This document shows positions 54,006-62,331 of a DNA stretch of 64,000 nucleotides, one piece after another; positions within the stretch are counted from its first letter, which is position 1; each line of letters opens with the position of its first letter. The translations under genes were made by a program, and so were the position numbers. Under the pieces are notes generated by a model, which was not told where the DNA came from, searched no databases, and worked only from the letters and a program-made list of their open reading frames with translations. Source of the stretch: Bradyrhizobium betae (GTDB lineage: Bacteria > Pseudomonadota > Alphaproteobacteria > Rhizobiales > Xanthobacteraceae); contig NZ_MZXW01000050.1 of assembly GCF_004123905.1 (NCBI RefSeq), forward strand, positions 124,001 through 188,000, read 5' to 3'.

Positions 54006-55154
54006 TCAGGGGGTGCACGGGTAAGGCCGGCCCGCGACATAGACCGTATCGGGCGCAAGCGATCCATCCTCGCCGAGACGGAAGCACAGCAGATCGGCCG
54101 GGGCTCCCACCGTCAGCGCGGGAAGGTTGAACGGCAAGCGCGGATTGATTGTTGCGAGCCTCAGCGCCTCCGCCAGGGTCAATCCGGCCATGCGTCTGGC
54201 CGTGGCTATTCCGAAGGTGAGGCTGACGGCTGCTCCCGCCAGAAAGGAGGTGCCGACGACTTCCAGCCGGCCGTTTGCTTTCAGCTCGACCTTGCCGCCG
54301 ATCGGCGCGTCATAAATTCCGGGCGTGCAACCCGCGAGGGCGGCGGCGTCCGACACCAGTATCGATCGATCGAGGCCCTTTGCACGCAGCATGGCCTTGA
54401 AAGTCTCGGGCGGAAGGTGATGGCCATCGGCGATGAAGCTCGCCCACAGCCTGTCCTCTGCCAGTTGAGTCCAGATCGGGTTGGGATGTCGCGGCAGCGT
54501 GGCTGCGATGCCGTTGCCAAGGTGCGTCGACAGCGTTGCTCCGGCCGCGACGGCTGCGGAGATCTGATCCGGTGTCGCACCGGTATGGCCGAGGGCAACA
54601 CGAACGCCGCGCGCATGAAGGCCGCGCACATAGGCGTCCGTTTCCGGCCAATGCGGCGACAATGTCACGAGACCAACGAGGTTTCCGCTGGCCTCCTGCC
54701 ACGCGTCGAACTCGTCGAGGCTCGGCGGCCTGACATGCTCGGCCGGATGCGCACCGCGCGCGCCGTCCTCCGGCGCGATGTGCGGTCCTTCGACATGCAC
54801 GAAGGGCATCGCGTGCCTGACGAGAGGATCGCTATCGCGCGCTTGCGCAACGGCCCGCAATGCATCGACGATCGCATCATGCGAGGCCGTGATCAGCGTC
54901 GGGGCAAAACGCGACACGCCGCTCCTGTGGACGGCCGCAACGAGATCGCAGACCGTTTGGGGATCAGGGCGGGCATTGAGATCGTGGCCGCCAAAGCCGT
55001 TCAGTTGCAGATCGAACAGTCCGAGCGACAGCCACAGTCCGTCATCATCACCGCCGGGAAAGATGTCTGTGATCCAGCCGTCCTGAATGACGATCGTGCG
55101 ATTCTGTCTGGTCTCGGGGTCTCGGCCTGAGACGCGCGTTGCCGGATCCGTCAT
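54006..55154 (-). CDS. nagA: N-acetylglucosamine-6-phosphate deacetylase
   Basis: 382 residues. GLFDLQLNGFGGHDLNARP matches the family's first metal region. FVHVEGPHIAPEDGARGAHP carries the metal-binding Glu, VALGHTGATPDQISAAVAAG and STHLGNGIAA the His ligands, IADGHHLPPETFKAML the substrate His, and LVSDAAALAGCTPGIY the catalytic Asp. It removes acetate from GlcNAc-6-phosphate in the cytoplasm. ATG at 55154 overlaps the nagB stop (ATGA); longer readings to 55430 run into nagB. With nagB it forms the classic two-step route from GlcNAc-6-P to fructose-6-P. Confidence 0.9.
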   Translation of the reverse strand: MTDPATRVSGRDPETRQNRTIVIQDGWITDIFPGGDDDGLWLSLGLFDLQLNGFGGHDLNARPDPQTVCDLVAAVHRSGVSRFAPTLITASHDAIVDALRAVAQARDSDPLVRHAMPFVHVEGPHIAPEDGARGAHPAEHVRPPSLDEFDAWQEASGNLVGLVTLSPHWPETDAYVRGLHARGVRVALGHTGATPDQISAAVAAGATLSTHLGNGIAATLPRHPNPIWTQLAEDRLWASFIADGHHLPPETFKAMLRAKGLDRSILVSDAAALAGCTPGIYDAPIGGKVELKANGRLEVVGTSFLAGAAVSLTFGIATARRMAGLTLAEALRLATINPRLPFNLPALTVGAPADLLCFRLGEDGSLAPDTVYVAGRPYPCTP

Positions 55155-55933
55155 GCGCGTGCCGGTGTTTGCGATGCGAGCCGCGGCGGCGTGGAATCCT
55201 GGTCGAGATACAGCGCGCATCGCGGATGCGTGCGGAGCGCACTCGCCGGGCAGGCCGCTCCGATCGGGCCGTACAGGGATTGCTCGACGGCGGCGCGTTT
55301 GGATGCGCCGGGCACGACGCAGAACAGCTGGCCGGCGTCCAGCAGCCTGGGAATCGTCAGTGTGATCGCGTGCGTCGGGACGTCCGCAAGCGTCGGGAAA
55401 CACTCGTCGTCGACCTGCTGTTGCCGGCATATATCGTCGAGCTCGACCACCTTGACCTGCTTGGTATCGTGCAGATCGGCAACCGGCGGGTCATTGAAGG
55501 CGAGGTGACCGTTGACGCCGATGCCGAGGCAGACGATGTCGATCGGGGCTTCGGCAAGAAGGCTCGCATAGCGCGCCGCTTCCTGCTCCGGATCCGGCTC
55601 TTGCCCAATGAAGTGAACGGCGCCGAAAGCGACGCGCGAGAACAAGTGATGCGTCAGCCAGGCGCCGAAACGCTGCGGCGCATCCGCGGCAAGTCCGAGA
55701 TATTCATCCATATGGAAGGCTGTGACGCGCCGCCAGTCGATATCACGCTCGCGCGCGAGGGCGTCCAGCATCTCCCCTTGGCTCGGTGCCGCCGCGAAGA
55801 TCATGCGCACCGTGCCCTGTCGCGCCAGGCGGTCGCGGAGCGCGGCAGCGACGTCTGCGGCAGCCGCCCGGCCCATCGCATCCCGCGTTTTGAATGTCGC
55901 GATTCCAGGGCGTATCGAAGCCGTCATGCTCAT
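55151..55933 (-). CDS. nagB: glucosamine-6-phosphate deaminase/isomerase
   Basis: 260 residues. VRMIFAAAPSQGEMLDALA is the phosphate-binding start. VTAFHMDEYLGLAADAPQ carries the enolisation Asp, and CLGIGVNGHLAFNDPPVADL the active-site His. The position that is Asp in E. coli NagB is Asn here, as also in the B. subtilis type, so it is not a defect. It converts glucosamine-6-P to fructose-6-P and ammonia. Starts at 55933 or 55927 are both possible. It is the first gene of the minus-strand operon. The operator/promoter at 55979-55999 lies about 46 bp upstream, facing the lacI-type gene. Confidence 0.88.
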   Translation of the reverse strand: MSMTASIRPGIATFKTRDAMGRAAAADVAAALRDRLARQGTVRMIFAAAPSQGEMLDALARERDIDWRRVTAFHMDEYLGLAADAPQRFGAWLTHHLFSRVAFGAVHFIGQEPDPEQEAARYASLLAEAPIDIVCLGIGVNGHLAFNDPPVADLHDTKQVKVVELDDICRQQQVDDECFPTLADVPTHAITLTIPRLLDAGQLFCVVPGASKRAAVEQSLYGPIGAACPASALRTHPRCALYLDQDSTPPRLASQTPARA

Positions 55934-55978
55934 CCGTGATCTTGCCGGGCCTGCCGTCACCCCGTCGCAGAGAATGTG

Positions 55979-55999
55979 ATGCAACCGGTTGCATGTCAA
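55979..55999 (-). promoter_or_regulatory. LacI-type operator overlapping nagB promoter
   Basis: ATGCAACCGGTTGCAT (55979-55994) is a perfect 16-bp palindrome with the central CCGG typical of LacI/GalR operators. On the minus strand TTGACA (55999-55994) abuts it as a -35 box, so repressor binding would cover the spacer. A matching site is at 57141-57160. Confidence 0.85.
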
Positions 56000-56061
56000 G
56001 CTTGCGCCCCGGGCTCGACCAAGGCATGTAGTTGAATGCGATCCAGAGAAGGCGGCCTGCG

Positions 56062-57099
56062 GTGAAGCGCGATTCCGACAGCGGCGGGAAGGGACGTCCA
56101 TCGATCGTGCCGACGATCAGCCAGGTGGCGAAGGCCTCCGGGGTTTCGCGCGCGACAGTGTCGCGCGCCTTCTCGCGGCCCGAGATGCTGACCGAGGCGA
56201 CCGTCCGGCGCGTCAAGGAGGTTGCGGGCAAGCTCGGCTATGTGCCGAACCAGGTTGCCCGCGCATTGTCGACCGGGCGCCACGGCAATGTCGCGCTCAT
56301 TGTCTCCGATGTCGCGAACCCGTTCTTTCCGCCGCTGATCAGGGCCGCTCAGCTGCGTGCCGACCAGGCGGGCTTGTGCGTATTCCTCGGTAATTCGGAC
56401 GAGGATCCTGCGCGTGAGGAATTGCTGGTCGGCCGCTTCATTGGTCAGGTGGAAGGACTCGTCCTCGCTTCGTCCCGCCTCGACGAAGAACATATAAGGC
56501 GCCATGCGACGCGGCGGCCTCTGGTCCTCATCAATCGCGATATCGAAGGTATTACACGGGTCTTGATCGATACGGCGCCCGGGGTCGCGGCTGCGATCGC
56601 GCATCTTGCCGAACTCGGGCACCGGCACATTGCCTATGTCAGCGGCCCCACGACATCGTGGTCCAACCAGCAACGGCGCAACGCTGTCCGGCGTGAGGCG
56701 GAGAAGCGCGGGCTCAAGGTGATCGCGGTCCCTGCGCGCCCGCCATCCTACGACACCGGCCGGTTGGCGGCCACCCAGATCGTCGCCAGCGGCGTCACCG
56801 CGGCGATCGCGTTCGACGACCTTGTCGCTCAAGGACTTATGGCCGGGCTCGCTGCGCTCGATGTCGAGGTGCCGAAATCGTTCAGTGTCGTCGGCTGCGA
56901 CGATGTCCTCGGCGAAACCACCTACCCGCCGCTCACCACCGTGTCGGCGCGCTGCGCCGATGCGGGCGATGTCGCAGTCGGCCTTCTGCTCAGCCAGATG
57001 AATGGCGGCGTGTCGGGGGAGATTCGCCACAAGCTGAACTCCCATCTCGTCATTCGCGCCAGCACCGGCCCGGCGCCATTGAAGCGACGAGGCCGCTGA
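56062..57099 (+). CDS. LacI family transcriptional regulator
   Basis: About 345 residues from the GTG at 56062 (AAGG upstream). TISQVAKASGVSRATVSRAF near residue 18 is the HTH, followed by the hinge region YVPNQVARALSTGRHGNVAL. The periplasmic-binding-protein-like effector domain contains VALIVSDVANPFFPPLIRAA, VLINRDIEGITRVLIDTAP and the late FSVVGCDDVLGETTYPPLTT block. It should sense an amino-sugar metabolite and repress the divergent nag operon (operator 55979) and the ABC importer (operator 57148). It lies between those two units, the common place for a local regulator. Confidence 0.93.
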   Translation: MKRDSDSGGKGRPSIVPTISQVAKASGVSRATVSRAFSRPEMLTEATVRRVKEVAGKLGYVPNQVARALSTGRHGNVALIVSDVANPFFPPLIRAAQLRADQAGLCVFLGNSDEDPAREELLVGRFIGQVEGLVLASSRLDEEHIRRHATRRPLVLINRDIEGITRVLIDTAPGVAAAIAHLAELGHRHIAYVSGPTTSWSNQQRRNAVRREAEKRGLKVIAVPARPPSYDTGRLAATQIVASGVTAAIAFDDLVAQGLMAGLAALDVEVPKSFSVVGCDDVLGETTYPPLTTVSARCADAGDVAVGLLLSQMNGGVSGEIRHKLNSHLVIRASTGPAPLKRRGR

Positions 57100-57140
57100 C
57101 GATTTAGTCAATGGCCTTCGAAAGCGGCATCGGATCGCAA

Positions 57141-57161
57141 TTGACACGCAACCGGTTGCAT
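57141..57161 (+). promoter_or_regulatory. LacI-type operator with -35 box before ABC importer
   Basis: TTGACA (57141-57146) is followed directly by GCAACCGGTTGC (57148-57159), the same arrangement and nearly the same sequence as the site before nagB. It lies about 55 bp before the binding-protein start at 57213 and argues against a start at 57111. No good -10 is visible at 17 bp. Confidence 0.82.
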
Positions 57162-57212
57162 GCGAGCTTTTTCGCAGAATTTGTCTTAATTCCGGATGCG
57201 AGAGTGATCCTC

Positions 57213-58556
57213 ATGGTGAAACCCGTCGGCAGGTTCGGCTATGTCACGCGTCGCGAGGACAGCACTCGCCCGGCGAATTTGGTTCGTCGGTCATGGCGGT
57301 CGGCAACGCTGCTGCTGGCGCTGGCTGTTGCGCTACCGGCGTTTGCTTCGCCTGCGTCGGCGGAGAAGCTGACCATCTGGAGCGGGTGGCCTGATCTGGT
57401 CCCGTTTTACAAGCGCGTCGGCGACCAGTTGAAAAGCAAATATCCGGATCTCGACATCAGCGTCGAGGCCATTGCCCTGCGCGAGCATGAGAAGCGGCTG
57501 GCATTGTCGCTTCCGTCAGGTGCGGCCGGCGACGTCATCGAGATGGAGGTCGAGGCGGCGCGGTATCTCGAGGCCGGCCTCATTCCAGAGCCGCCGGCGT
57601 CGATCGTCGATTTCGTCAAGGCCAATTACGACATGACGCGTGTGAAGACCGCCATGTACGACGGCAAGATCTTCGGTGTGCCGCTGTTCCAGGGGCAGGG
57701 CGCGTTGTTCTACAACACCGAGATGTTTGCCAAGGCCGGCCTCGACGGCGCTCCTAAGACCATGGCTGACTACACTGCGTACGCGCAGAAGCTCGCGCAG
57801 CGCGATGCGTCCGGCGTGCCGACGGTGAGCGGATGGAGCTTGCGCCTCAGCGGCGGCGGCTCGGGCATCGCGGAGAAGTACTGGACCATCCTCTATAACC
57901 ACGGTGGCACGCTGCTCGAGGAGAAGGGCGGAAAATGGCGCGCGGCCTATGCGAGCGCGGCCGGCCGCACCGCGCTCAAGCAGTATCTCGACAACGTCGT
58001 GGTCTATCGGACGGTGACGCCCGAGATGAAGGCGGATGCCGAAGCCTTCGAGCTCGGCCAGACCGCGATGTTCATTCGGGAATCCTGGGTGATTGGCGAT
58101 ATCGCCAAGAAGGCGCCCAACCTGAAATACGCCACGGCGCCGTTGCCCAAGGGCACGCTGATGGTTCCGGTCGATCTCTACGTGCCGAACAAGGGACCCA
58201 AGAGCCAGATCGCCTGGGATTTCGTTCAAAAGGCAAACGAGCCGGAAAATCTGCTCTGGTTGCTTGAGAACACGGCCTGGGTCCCCAACCGCAAGGGCCT
58301 CGACTACTCCGCAGTCCTCAAGAAAATCCCGCAGCTCGACGCATTCGTCAACGTTCCCTCAGGCTACGTCTTCTTCACGGTGCCGGCGATCAGCCCTGCC
58401 AGCGAAATCCTCACCCGGCTTGCGGCGCGGCTGGAGAAGGCGTTCACCGACAAGTCGCTCGCAGGCAACGACGCCGCGATCGATGCTTTCCTGAAGTCCG
58501 CGGCCGAGGAGAGCGACAAGATCCTCGCCCGGGAAGATTTGCTGGCCAAACCCTAG
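57213..58556 (+). CDS. ABC sugar-binding protein, UgpB/MalE-like
   Basis: About 447 residues. A long N-terminus precedes a signal peptide (RRSWRSATLLLALAVALPAF, cleavage after SPASA near residue 50). KLTIWSGWPDLVPFYKRVGD starts the mature protein. DVIEMEVEAARYLEAGLIPE and GVPLFQGQGALFYNTEMFAK are typical of the cluster that binds sugars and oligosaccharides. ATG at 57213 is preferred because the operator at 57148 would otherwise be inside the gene. Two permease genes follow; a hairpin at 58586 separates them. Together with nagA/nagB it probably imports an N-acetyl-hexosamine or chito-oligosaccharide. Confidence 0.9.
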   Translation: MVKPVGRFGYVTRREDSTRPANLVRRSWRSATLLLALAVALPAFASPASAEKLTIWSGWPDLVPFYKRVGDQLKSKYPDLDISVEAIALREHEKRLALSLPSGAAGDVIEMEVEAARYLEAGLIPEPPASIVDFVKANYDMTRVKTAMYDGKIFGVPLFQGQGALFYNTEMFAKAGLDGAPKTMADYTAYAQKLAQRDASGVPTVSGWSLRLSGGGSGIAEKYWTILYNHGGTLLEEKGGKWRAAYASAAGRTALKQYLDNVVVYRTVTPEMKADAEAFELGQTAMFIRESWVIGDIAKKAPNLKYATAPLPKGTLMVPVDLYVPNKGPKSQIAWDFVQKANEPENLLWLLENTAWVPNRKGLDYSAVLKKIPQLDAFVNVPSGYVFFTVPAISPASEILTRLAARLEKAFTDKSLAGNDAAIDAFLKSAAEESDKILAREDLLAKP

Positions 58557-58585
58557 AGCTTCCGACAGGGACCCACTCAATCCAG

Positions 58586-58606
58586 GCGCCGGCCGCAGAC
58601 CGGCGC
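58586..58606 (+). other. intercistronic hairpin between binding-protein and permease genes
   Basis: GCGCCGG / CCGGCGC form a perfect 7-bp stem with a 7-base loop and no T-run. Such structures often protect the upstream mRNA and raise binding-protein over permease expression. Confidence 0.6.
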
Positions 58607-58620
58607 TTGCCGGAGGATCC

Positions 58621-59508
58621 ATGCGCACCACGCCGAAATGGCTGTTTCCAGTTCTGGCGCTGCTTCCGGTCCTCGCCCTCTATGGCTGCATCCGCGTCTA
58701 TCCGATCATCGAGACGCTGCGGCTCAGCCTGTTCCAATGGAATATCATCTCGCGGCGCAAGCCGTTCGTCGGCTTCGCCAACTTCGTCGAGCTGGCGAGC
58801 GACCCGCTGTTTCTCGAAGCGATATTCAACACCACCATCATCGCCTTCAGCGTCGTGGCGATCACCATTCCCGTCGCCCTCGCGCTCGCCGCCCTGATCA
58901 ATAACCGGCAGGGGCTGCGGCGCAGTGGCGTCTACGAGGCCTCGGTTTTCCTGCCGCACGTCGTCTCGCTGGTTCCGGCGGCGATGGCCTGGAAATGGAT
59001 TTTCGACGCCCGGCTCGGGCCGCTCAACGCCTTGATCGGATTTTTCGGAATCCCGGCCCAGTCGTGGCTGTTCGACCCCGTCTTGTCCCTCGTATGCCTG
59101 ATCGTGCTCTGCTCCTGGCAGGCGATCGGCTATGCCGTCCTCATCTTCCTCGTCGGACTGAAGAACGTTCCGGATGCGCTCTATGAGGCCGCACGCCTCG
59201 ACGGCGCCTCGTCGCTTCAGGCCTTCCGCTACATCGCCGTGCCGCTGTTGAAGCCGGTCATGCTGTACGTGTCGGTGATCACGCTGATCTCGTCCTACAA
59301 CATCTATGCGCAGGCCTTCGTGCTGGCATCGGACGTGCAAGGTGCGCCGGGACACCTTGTTCGCGTCCTCGTCCTCGACATGCTCGAAAACAGCTTTCGC
59401 AATTACCGCGTCGGCTATGCGGCCGCTGAAGCCGTCGTGCTGCTTGTCATTGTCCTCATTCTGACCGGTGCGCAGTTCAGGCTGTTCCGTGATCGGAGCC
59501 GCGCGTGA
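58621..59508 (+). CDS. ABC sugar permease, MalF-like
   Basis: 295 residues with six membrane helices. The cytoplasmic EAA loop EAARLDGASSLQAF, followed by IAVPLLKP, near residue 190 is the ATPase contact. SVFLPHVVSLVPAAMAWKWI and WLFDPVLSLVCLIVLCSWQA are usual MalF-family helices. GGAGG lies about 6 bases before the ATG. It forms the inner-membrane channel with the MalG-like protein, whose gene overlaps its stop by 4 bp (GTGA). Confidence 0.94.
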   Translation: MRTTPKWLFPVLALLPVLALYGCIRVYPIIETLRLSLFQWNIISRRKPFVGFANFVELASDPLFLEAIFNTTIIAFSVVAITIPVALALAALINNRQGLRRSGVYEASVFLPHVVSLVPAAMAWKWIFDARLGPLNALIGFFGIPAQSWLFDPVLSLVCLIVLCSWQAIGYAVLIFLVGLKNVPDALYEAARLDGASSLQAFRYIAVPLLKPVMLYVSVITLISSYNIYAQAFVLASDVQGAPGHLVRVLVLDMLENSFRNYRVGYAAAEAVVLLVIVLILTGAQFRLFRDRSRA

Positions 59509-60359
59509 GCGAGCACGAGCATCCGTCCGTTGTTGGCCAGAACCGTATCGTCGGCCTCGTGATCGACGCCGTTCTATGCGTCGTCAGCCTGATGATGCTG
59601 CTGCCGCTGGTGTTCCTGATCAGCAACGCGTTCAAGACGCCGCCGGAGCTGCTGGTCTGGCCGCCGACCGTGATCCCGCACCAGCCGACGCTGGACAACA
59701 TCGTCAGCGTCCTGCGCGAAACGCCGCTGTTCCGCTGGATCGGCAACTCGCTCATCTTCGCGACGCTCTCGACCGCGAGCATCGTCTCCACGTCCGCGAT
59801 CGCAGGCTATGTGCTCGGCAAGTTCGATCTGCCGGGGATCCCGGTCATCTTCGGCGTCATCATCGCGACGGCGGTCGTTCCCTTCGAAGTCTACATGATC
59901 CCGCTCTACCTCAACGTCCAATCGGCCGGACTGTTGAACACCTGGCCCGGGCTTCTGGTCGGCTATCTCGTCATGAGCTTCGGCATCTTCCTGATCAGGC
60001 AGTACGTGATGACGTCGATCCCCGACGAGCTGCTGGAAGCTGCGCGGGTGGATGGCGCGGGGGAAGGCTGGATCTTCCTGCGGATCGTGTTGCCGCTGAT
60101 GCGCGGCCCATTGGGCGCTCTCGCCGTGCTCGCGTTCTTTCAGGCCTGGACCGCATTCGCGTGGCCCCTCGTCGTCATGACCAACAAGGACACCTATACG
60201 CTCGAGGTTGGGCTCGCGTTGTTTCAGACCGGTTTCACCGTGGATATCGGTCGTCTCAGCGCGGCCGCGGCCCTGGCGCTGGTTCCGAGTGCGCTGTTCT
60301 TCTCGCTGATGCGCCGAAATTTCGTGCGCGGCGTCGCCGCAAGCGGTCTGAAGGAGTGA
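59505..60359 (+). CDS. ABC sugar permease, MalG-like
   Basis: 284 residues with six membrane helices. The EAA loop EAARVDGAGEGWIFLRIVLP near residue 180 and AFFQAWTAFAWPLVVMTNKD are typical of MalG-type subunits. It starts with a GTG overlapping the MalF-like stop. No ATP-binding subunit gene (MsmK/UgpC-like) follows; the next sequence is a pxpC remnant on the other strand. The importer therefore needs an ATPase from elsewhere in the genome. Confidence 0.94.
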   Translation: MSEHEHPSVVGQNRIVGLVIDAVLCVVSLMMLLPLVFLISNAFKTPPELLVWPPTVIPHQPTLDNIVSVLRETPLFRWIGNSLIFATLSTASIVSTSAIAGYVLGKFDLPGIPVIFGVIIATAVVPFEVYMIPLYLNVQSAGLLNTWPGLLVGYLVMSFGIFLIRQYVMTSIPDELLEAARVDGAGEGWIFLRIVLPLMRGPLGALAVLAFFQAWTAFAWPLVVMTNKDTYTLEVGLALFQTGFTVDIGRLSAAAALALVPSALFFSLMRRNFVRGVAASGLKE

Positions 60360-60392
60360 TGTCCGCCGCGCGATAGGATTCAATCGAACGCC

Positions 60393-60503
60393 TCAAAACG
60401 CACGCGTCCCCCGGGACGGCGCTGAGCGAGCTGCGGCAGATCCGCCGAGATCCTGAAGGGGCGTTGCGAGACCAGCCTCGACGATTTCGAGATCAACAGA
60501 CAT
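60393..60503 (-). pseudogene. pxpC: 5' remnant of pxpC (5-oxoprolinase subunit C)
   Basis: Starts with an ATG 8 bases after the pxpB stop, where pxpC normally lies. The first 20 codons read MSVDLEIVEAGLATPLQDLG, a good match to the PxpC/KipA N-terminus (E-V-x-x-x-G-L-x-T-x-x-Q-D-L-G). After that the similarity ends: a further 16 unrelated codons reach a TGA at 60395-60393. About 280 expected residues are missing and the ABC permease gene begins right beyond. It looks like a deletion or replacement with its junction near 60440. Confidence 0.72.
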
Positions 60504-60511
60504 CGCACAGC

Positions 60512-61267
60512 TCAGGCCTTAAACTCTTCTTTCCCGGCGATGATCGCGCCCGTCTCCGCCGCGCGCTCGAGCGCGGCAAATTCGGCAACAGCGATGGGGT
60601 GAAACCGCAGCAGATCGCCGGCGCGGAACAGGAAAGGCTCGTGCGTGCGACGCGGATCGTAGGAGCGCACCGGCGTGCGCCCCAGCATGTGCCAGCCGCT
60701 TGGCGCAGCGAGCGGTGGCGCAACTGCCGCCTGCTGGCCTCCGACCGAGACGCTGCATGGCGGCGTCACGAGCCTGGGCTCCGGGCGCCGGTCGACATGA
60801 AGTGCGGGATCGAGCCCGCCGAGATAGGCAAATCCCGGTATGAAGCCGATCATGTAGACACGGTATTCGGCTGCACTGTGCCGCGCCACGATCTCGTCCG
60901 TCGTCGTGTCGAGCCGTTGTGCAAGCCAGTCGAGGTCCATCCCGTTGTCGCCGCCATAGGCGACCGGAACGGTCCAGCGGCGGCGGACCTGCCCTTCCGG
61001 GGGGAGCGGCGGCCACAGCGCCATGATCTCGGATTCGATGTCGCGCCGTGACAGCAGGGTCGGATCGAAGCAGACCAGCAGCGTGCGATAGGTCGGTACG
61101 ATCTCCACGATGCCGGGCAGCGCGCGCCCGGTCAGCGCATGGTCGAGATCGACGACGCGCGCGTTGACGTCGGCATTGATGCCGTCTCCGATTTCGACCG
61201 TCAGCGCAGCGTCGCCGGATTGGCGGAAGCGCGGCATCGCGTAGAGTGTATCGTTCATCATGCTCAT
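60512..61267 (-). CDS. pxpB: 5-oxoprolinase subunit B (KipI-like)
   Basis: 251 residues. FRQSGDAALTVEIGDGINAD starts the allophanate-hydrolase subunit 1 / KipI domain. MIGFIPGFAYLGGLDPALHV and the PSGWHMLGRTPV block are the diagnostic motifs. With PxpA and PxpC it forms ATP-dependent 5-oxoprolinase, which turns pyroglutamate into glutamate. The start could be 61267, 61261 or 61258. It is divergent from pxpA across about 140 bp. Its usual partner pxpC is reduced to a fragment just downstream, so activity depends on another PxpC copy. Confidence 0.9.
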   Translation of the reverse strand: MSMMNDTLYAMPRFRQSGDAALTVEIGDGINADVNARVVDLDHALTGRALPGIVEIVPTYRTLLVCFDPTLLSRRDIESEIMALWPPLPPEGQVRRRWTVPVAYGGDNGMDLDWLAQRLDTTTDEIVARHSAAEYRVYMIGFIPGFAYLGGLDPALHVDRRPEPRLVTPPCSVSVGGQQAAVAPPLAAPSGWHMLGRTPVRSYDPRRTHEPFLFRAGDLLRFHPIAVAEFAALERAAETGAIIAGKEEFKA

Positions 61268-61407
61268 TCATGCCGTCGCGAAGCTGTCAGACCCATGCAT
61301 GCTCTTCGAAAAGCATCACTGTCCCATGCAAGCCGCGCGCCGAATTTGTCGTGACGCGCACCGCGCATCATGCGTATATCGAACCAGCGCGACATGCGAG
61401 GGCGATG

Positions 61408-62184
61408 ATGACTCTGATCGATATGAACTGCGACATGGGCGAAGGCTTCGGCGTCTATGCGCTCGGCGACGATGCCGAGATGCTGCGCACCGTCACCTCG
61501 GCCAACATCGCCTGCGGCTTTCACGCCGGCGATCCGCTCGTCATGCATCGCACCTTGAGCGAGGCGAAGGCCAACGGCGTGCAAGCCGGCGCACATCCCG
61601 GGTTCCTCGATCTCTGGGGTTTTGGCCGCAGGCCGATTCAGGGCGAGCGGCCGGCCGACATCGAGAAGATCGTGCTCTATCAGGTCGGCGCGCTGATGGC
61701 GCTGGCATCCGACGCCGGCCATCCTGTCCGCCACGTCAAGACTCACGGCGCGCTCGGCAACATCGCCGCGGAGGATCGCGATCTCGCCGAAGCCGTGGCG
61801 CGCGCGATCCGCACCATCGACCGCAATTTGATCTTCGTGGTGATGCCTGGCCAGGAGACCGAGCGGGCCGGCGAGAAATTCGGCCTGCCGCTGGTGCGCG
61901 AGGTCTATGCCGATCGCGCCTATGCCGACAACGGCAATCTGGTGTCGCGCCGCCTTGCGGGAGCCGTCATTCATGATGCCGAGCTCGCGTCCGAGCGGGT
62001 CATTCGCATGATCGCGGATCGTGCGATCACGTGCCTGTCGGGAACGCGGCTGCCGACCCGCATCGACAGCGTCTGCGTCCACGGCGATACGCCGGGCGCG
62101 GTTGCGATGGCGCAACGCCTGAAGGCGCGCCTTGCGGCGGCAGGCGTCACGCTGGCGCCGATGGCTGAGGTCATCGGTGCCTGA
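61408..62184 (+). CDS. pxpA: 5-oxoprolinase subunit A (LamB/YcsF)
   Basis: 258 residues. LIDMNCDMGEGFGVYALGDD is the family start. SANIACGFHAGDPLVMHRTL, GAHPGFLDLWGFGRR and VRHVKTHGALGNIAAEDRDL are the metal- and substrate-site motifs. ATG at 61408 (or 61405) follows GAGGG by about 8 bases; a longer reading to 61246 overlaps pxpB. It is the catalytic partner of PxpB/PxpC in pyroglutamate use. The gene stands divergent to pxpB. Confidence 0.94.
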   Translation: MTLIDMNCDMGEGFGVYALGDDAEMLRTVTSANIACGFHAGDPLVMHRTLSEAKANGVQAGAHPGFLDLWGFGRRPIQGERPADIEKIVLYQVGALMALASDAGHPVRHVKTHGALGNIAAEDRDLAEAVARAIRTIDRNLIFVVMPGQETERAGEKFGLPLVREVYADRAYADNGNLVSRRLAGAVIHDAELASERVIRMIADRAITCLSGTRLPTRIDSVCVHGDTPGAVAMAQRLKARLAAAGVTLAPMAEVIGA

Positions 62185-62271
62185 TCGCCTGCGGGCCTCT
62201 CCTTCACGAGAGAACGCCGTCTCGCGATCAAGCTAGGCGTGCCTCGCTCACCCGGGGTACGAGACCGCTGA

Positions 62272-62288
62272 TTTGCCCGACGGGCAAA
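62272..62288. repeat. perfect 17-bp palindrome, TTTGCCCG-A-CGGGCAAA
   Basis: Eight-base arms around one base, between pxpA and the convergent RidA gene. From memory this palindrome is common in Bradyrhizobium intergenic DNA. It could act as a transcript-end hairpin for either gene, but no T-run follows. Confidence 0.65.
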
Positions 62289-62331
62289 ACACCTTGTAAG
62301 GCAGGCGGCGTGTCAACCCTGATTGTCGGCT

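Noticed and set aside
55430-55560. Asn in place of the E. coli catalytic Asp in NagB, taken at first as an inactivating change
   Set aside because: Other functional NagB proteins (B. subtilis type) have Asn at this position, so it is not evidence of loss of function.
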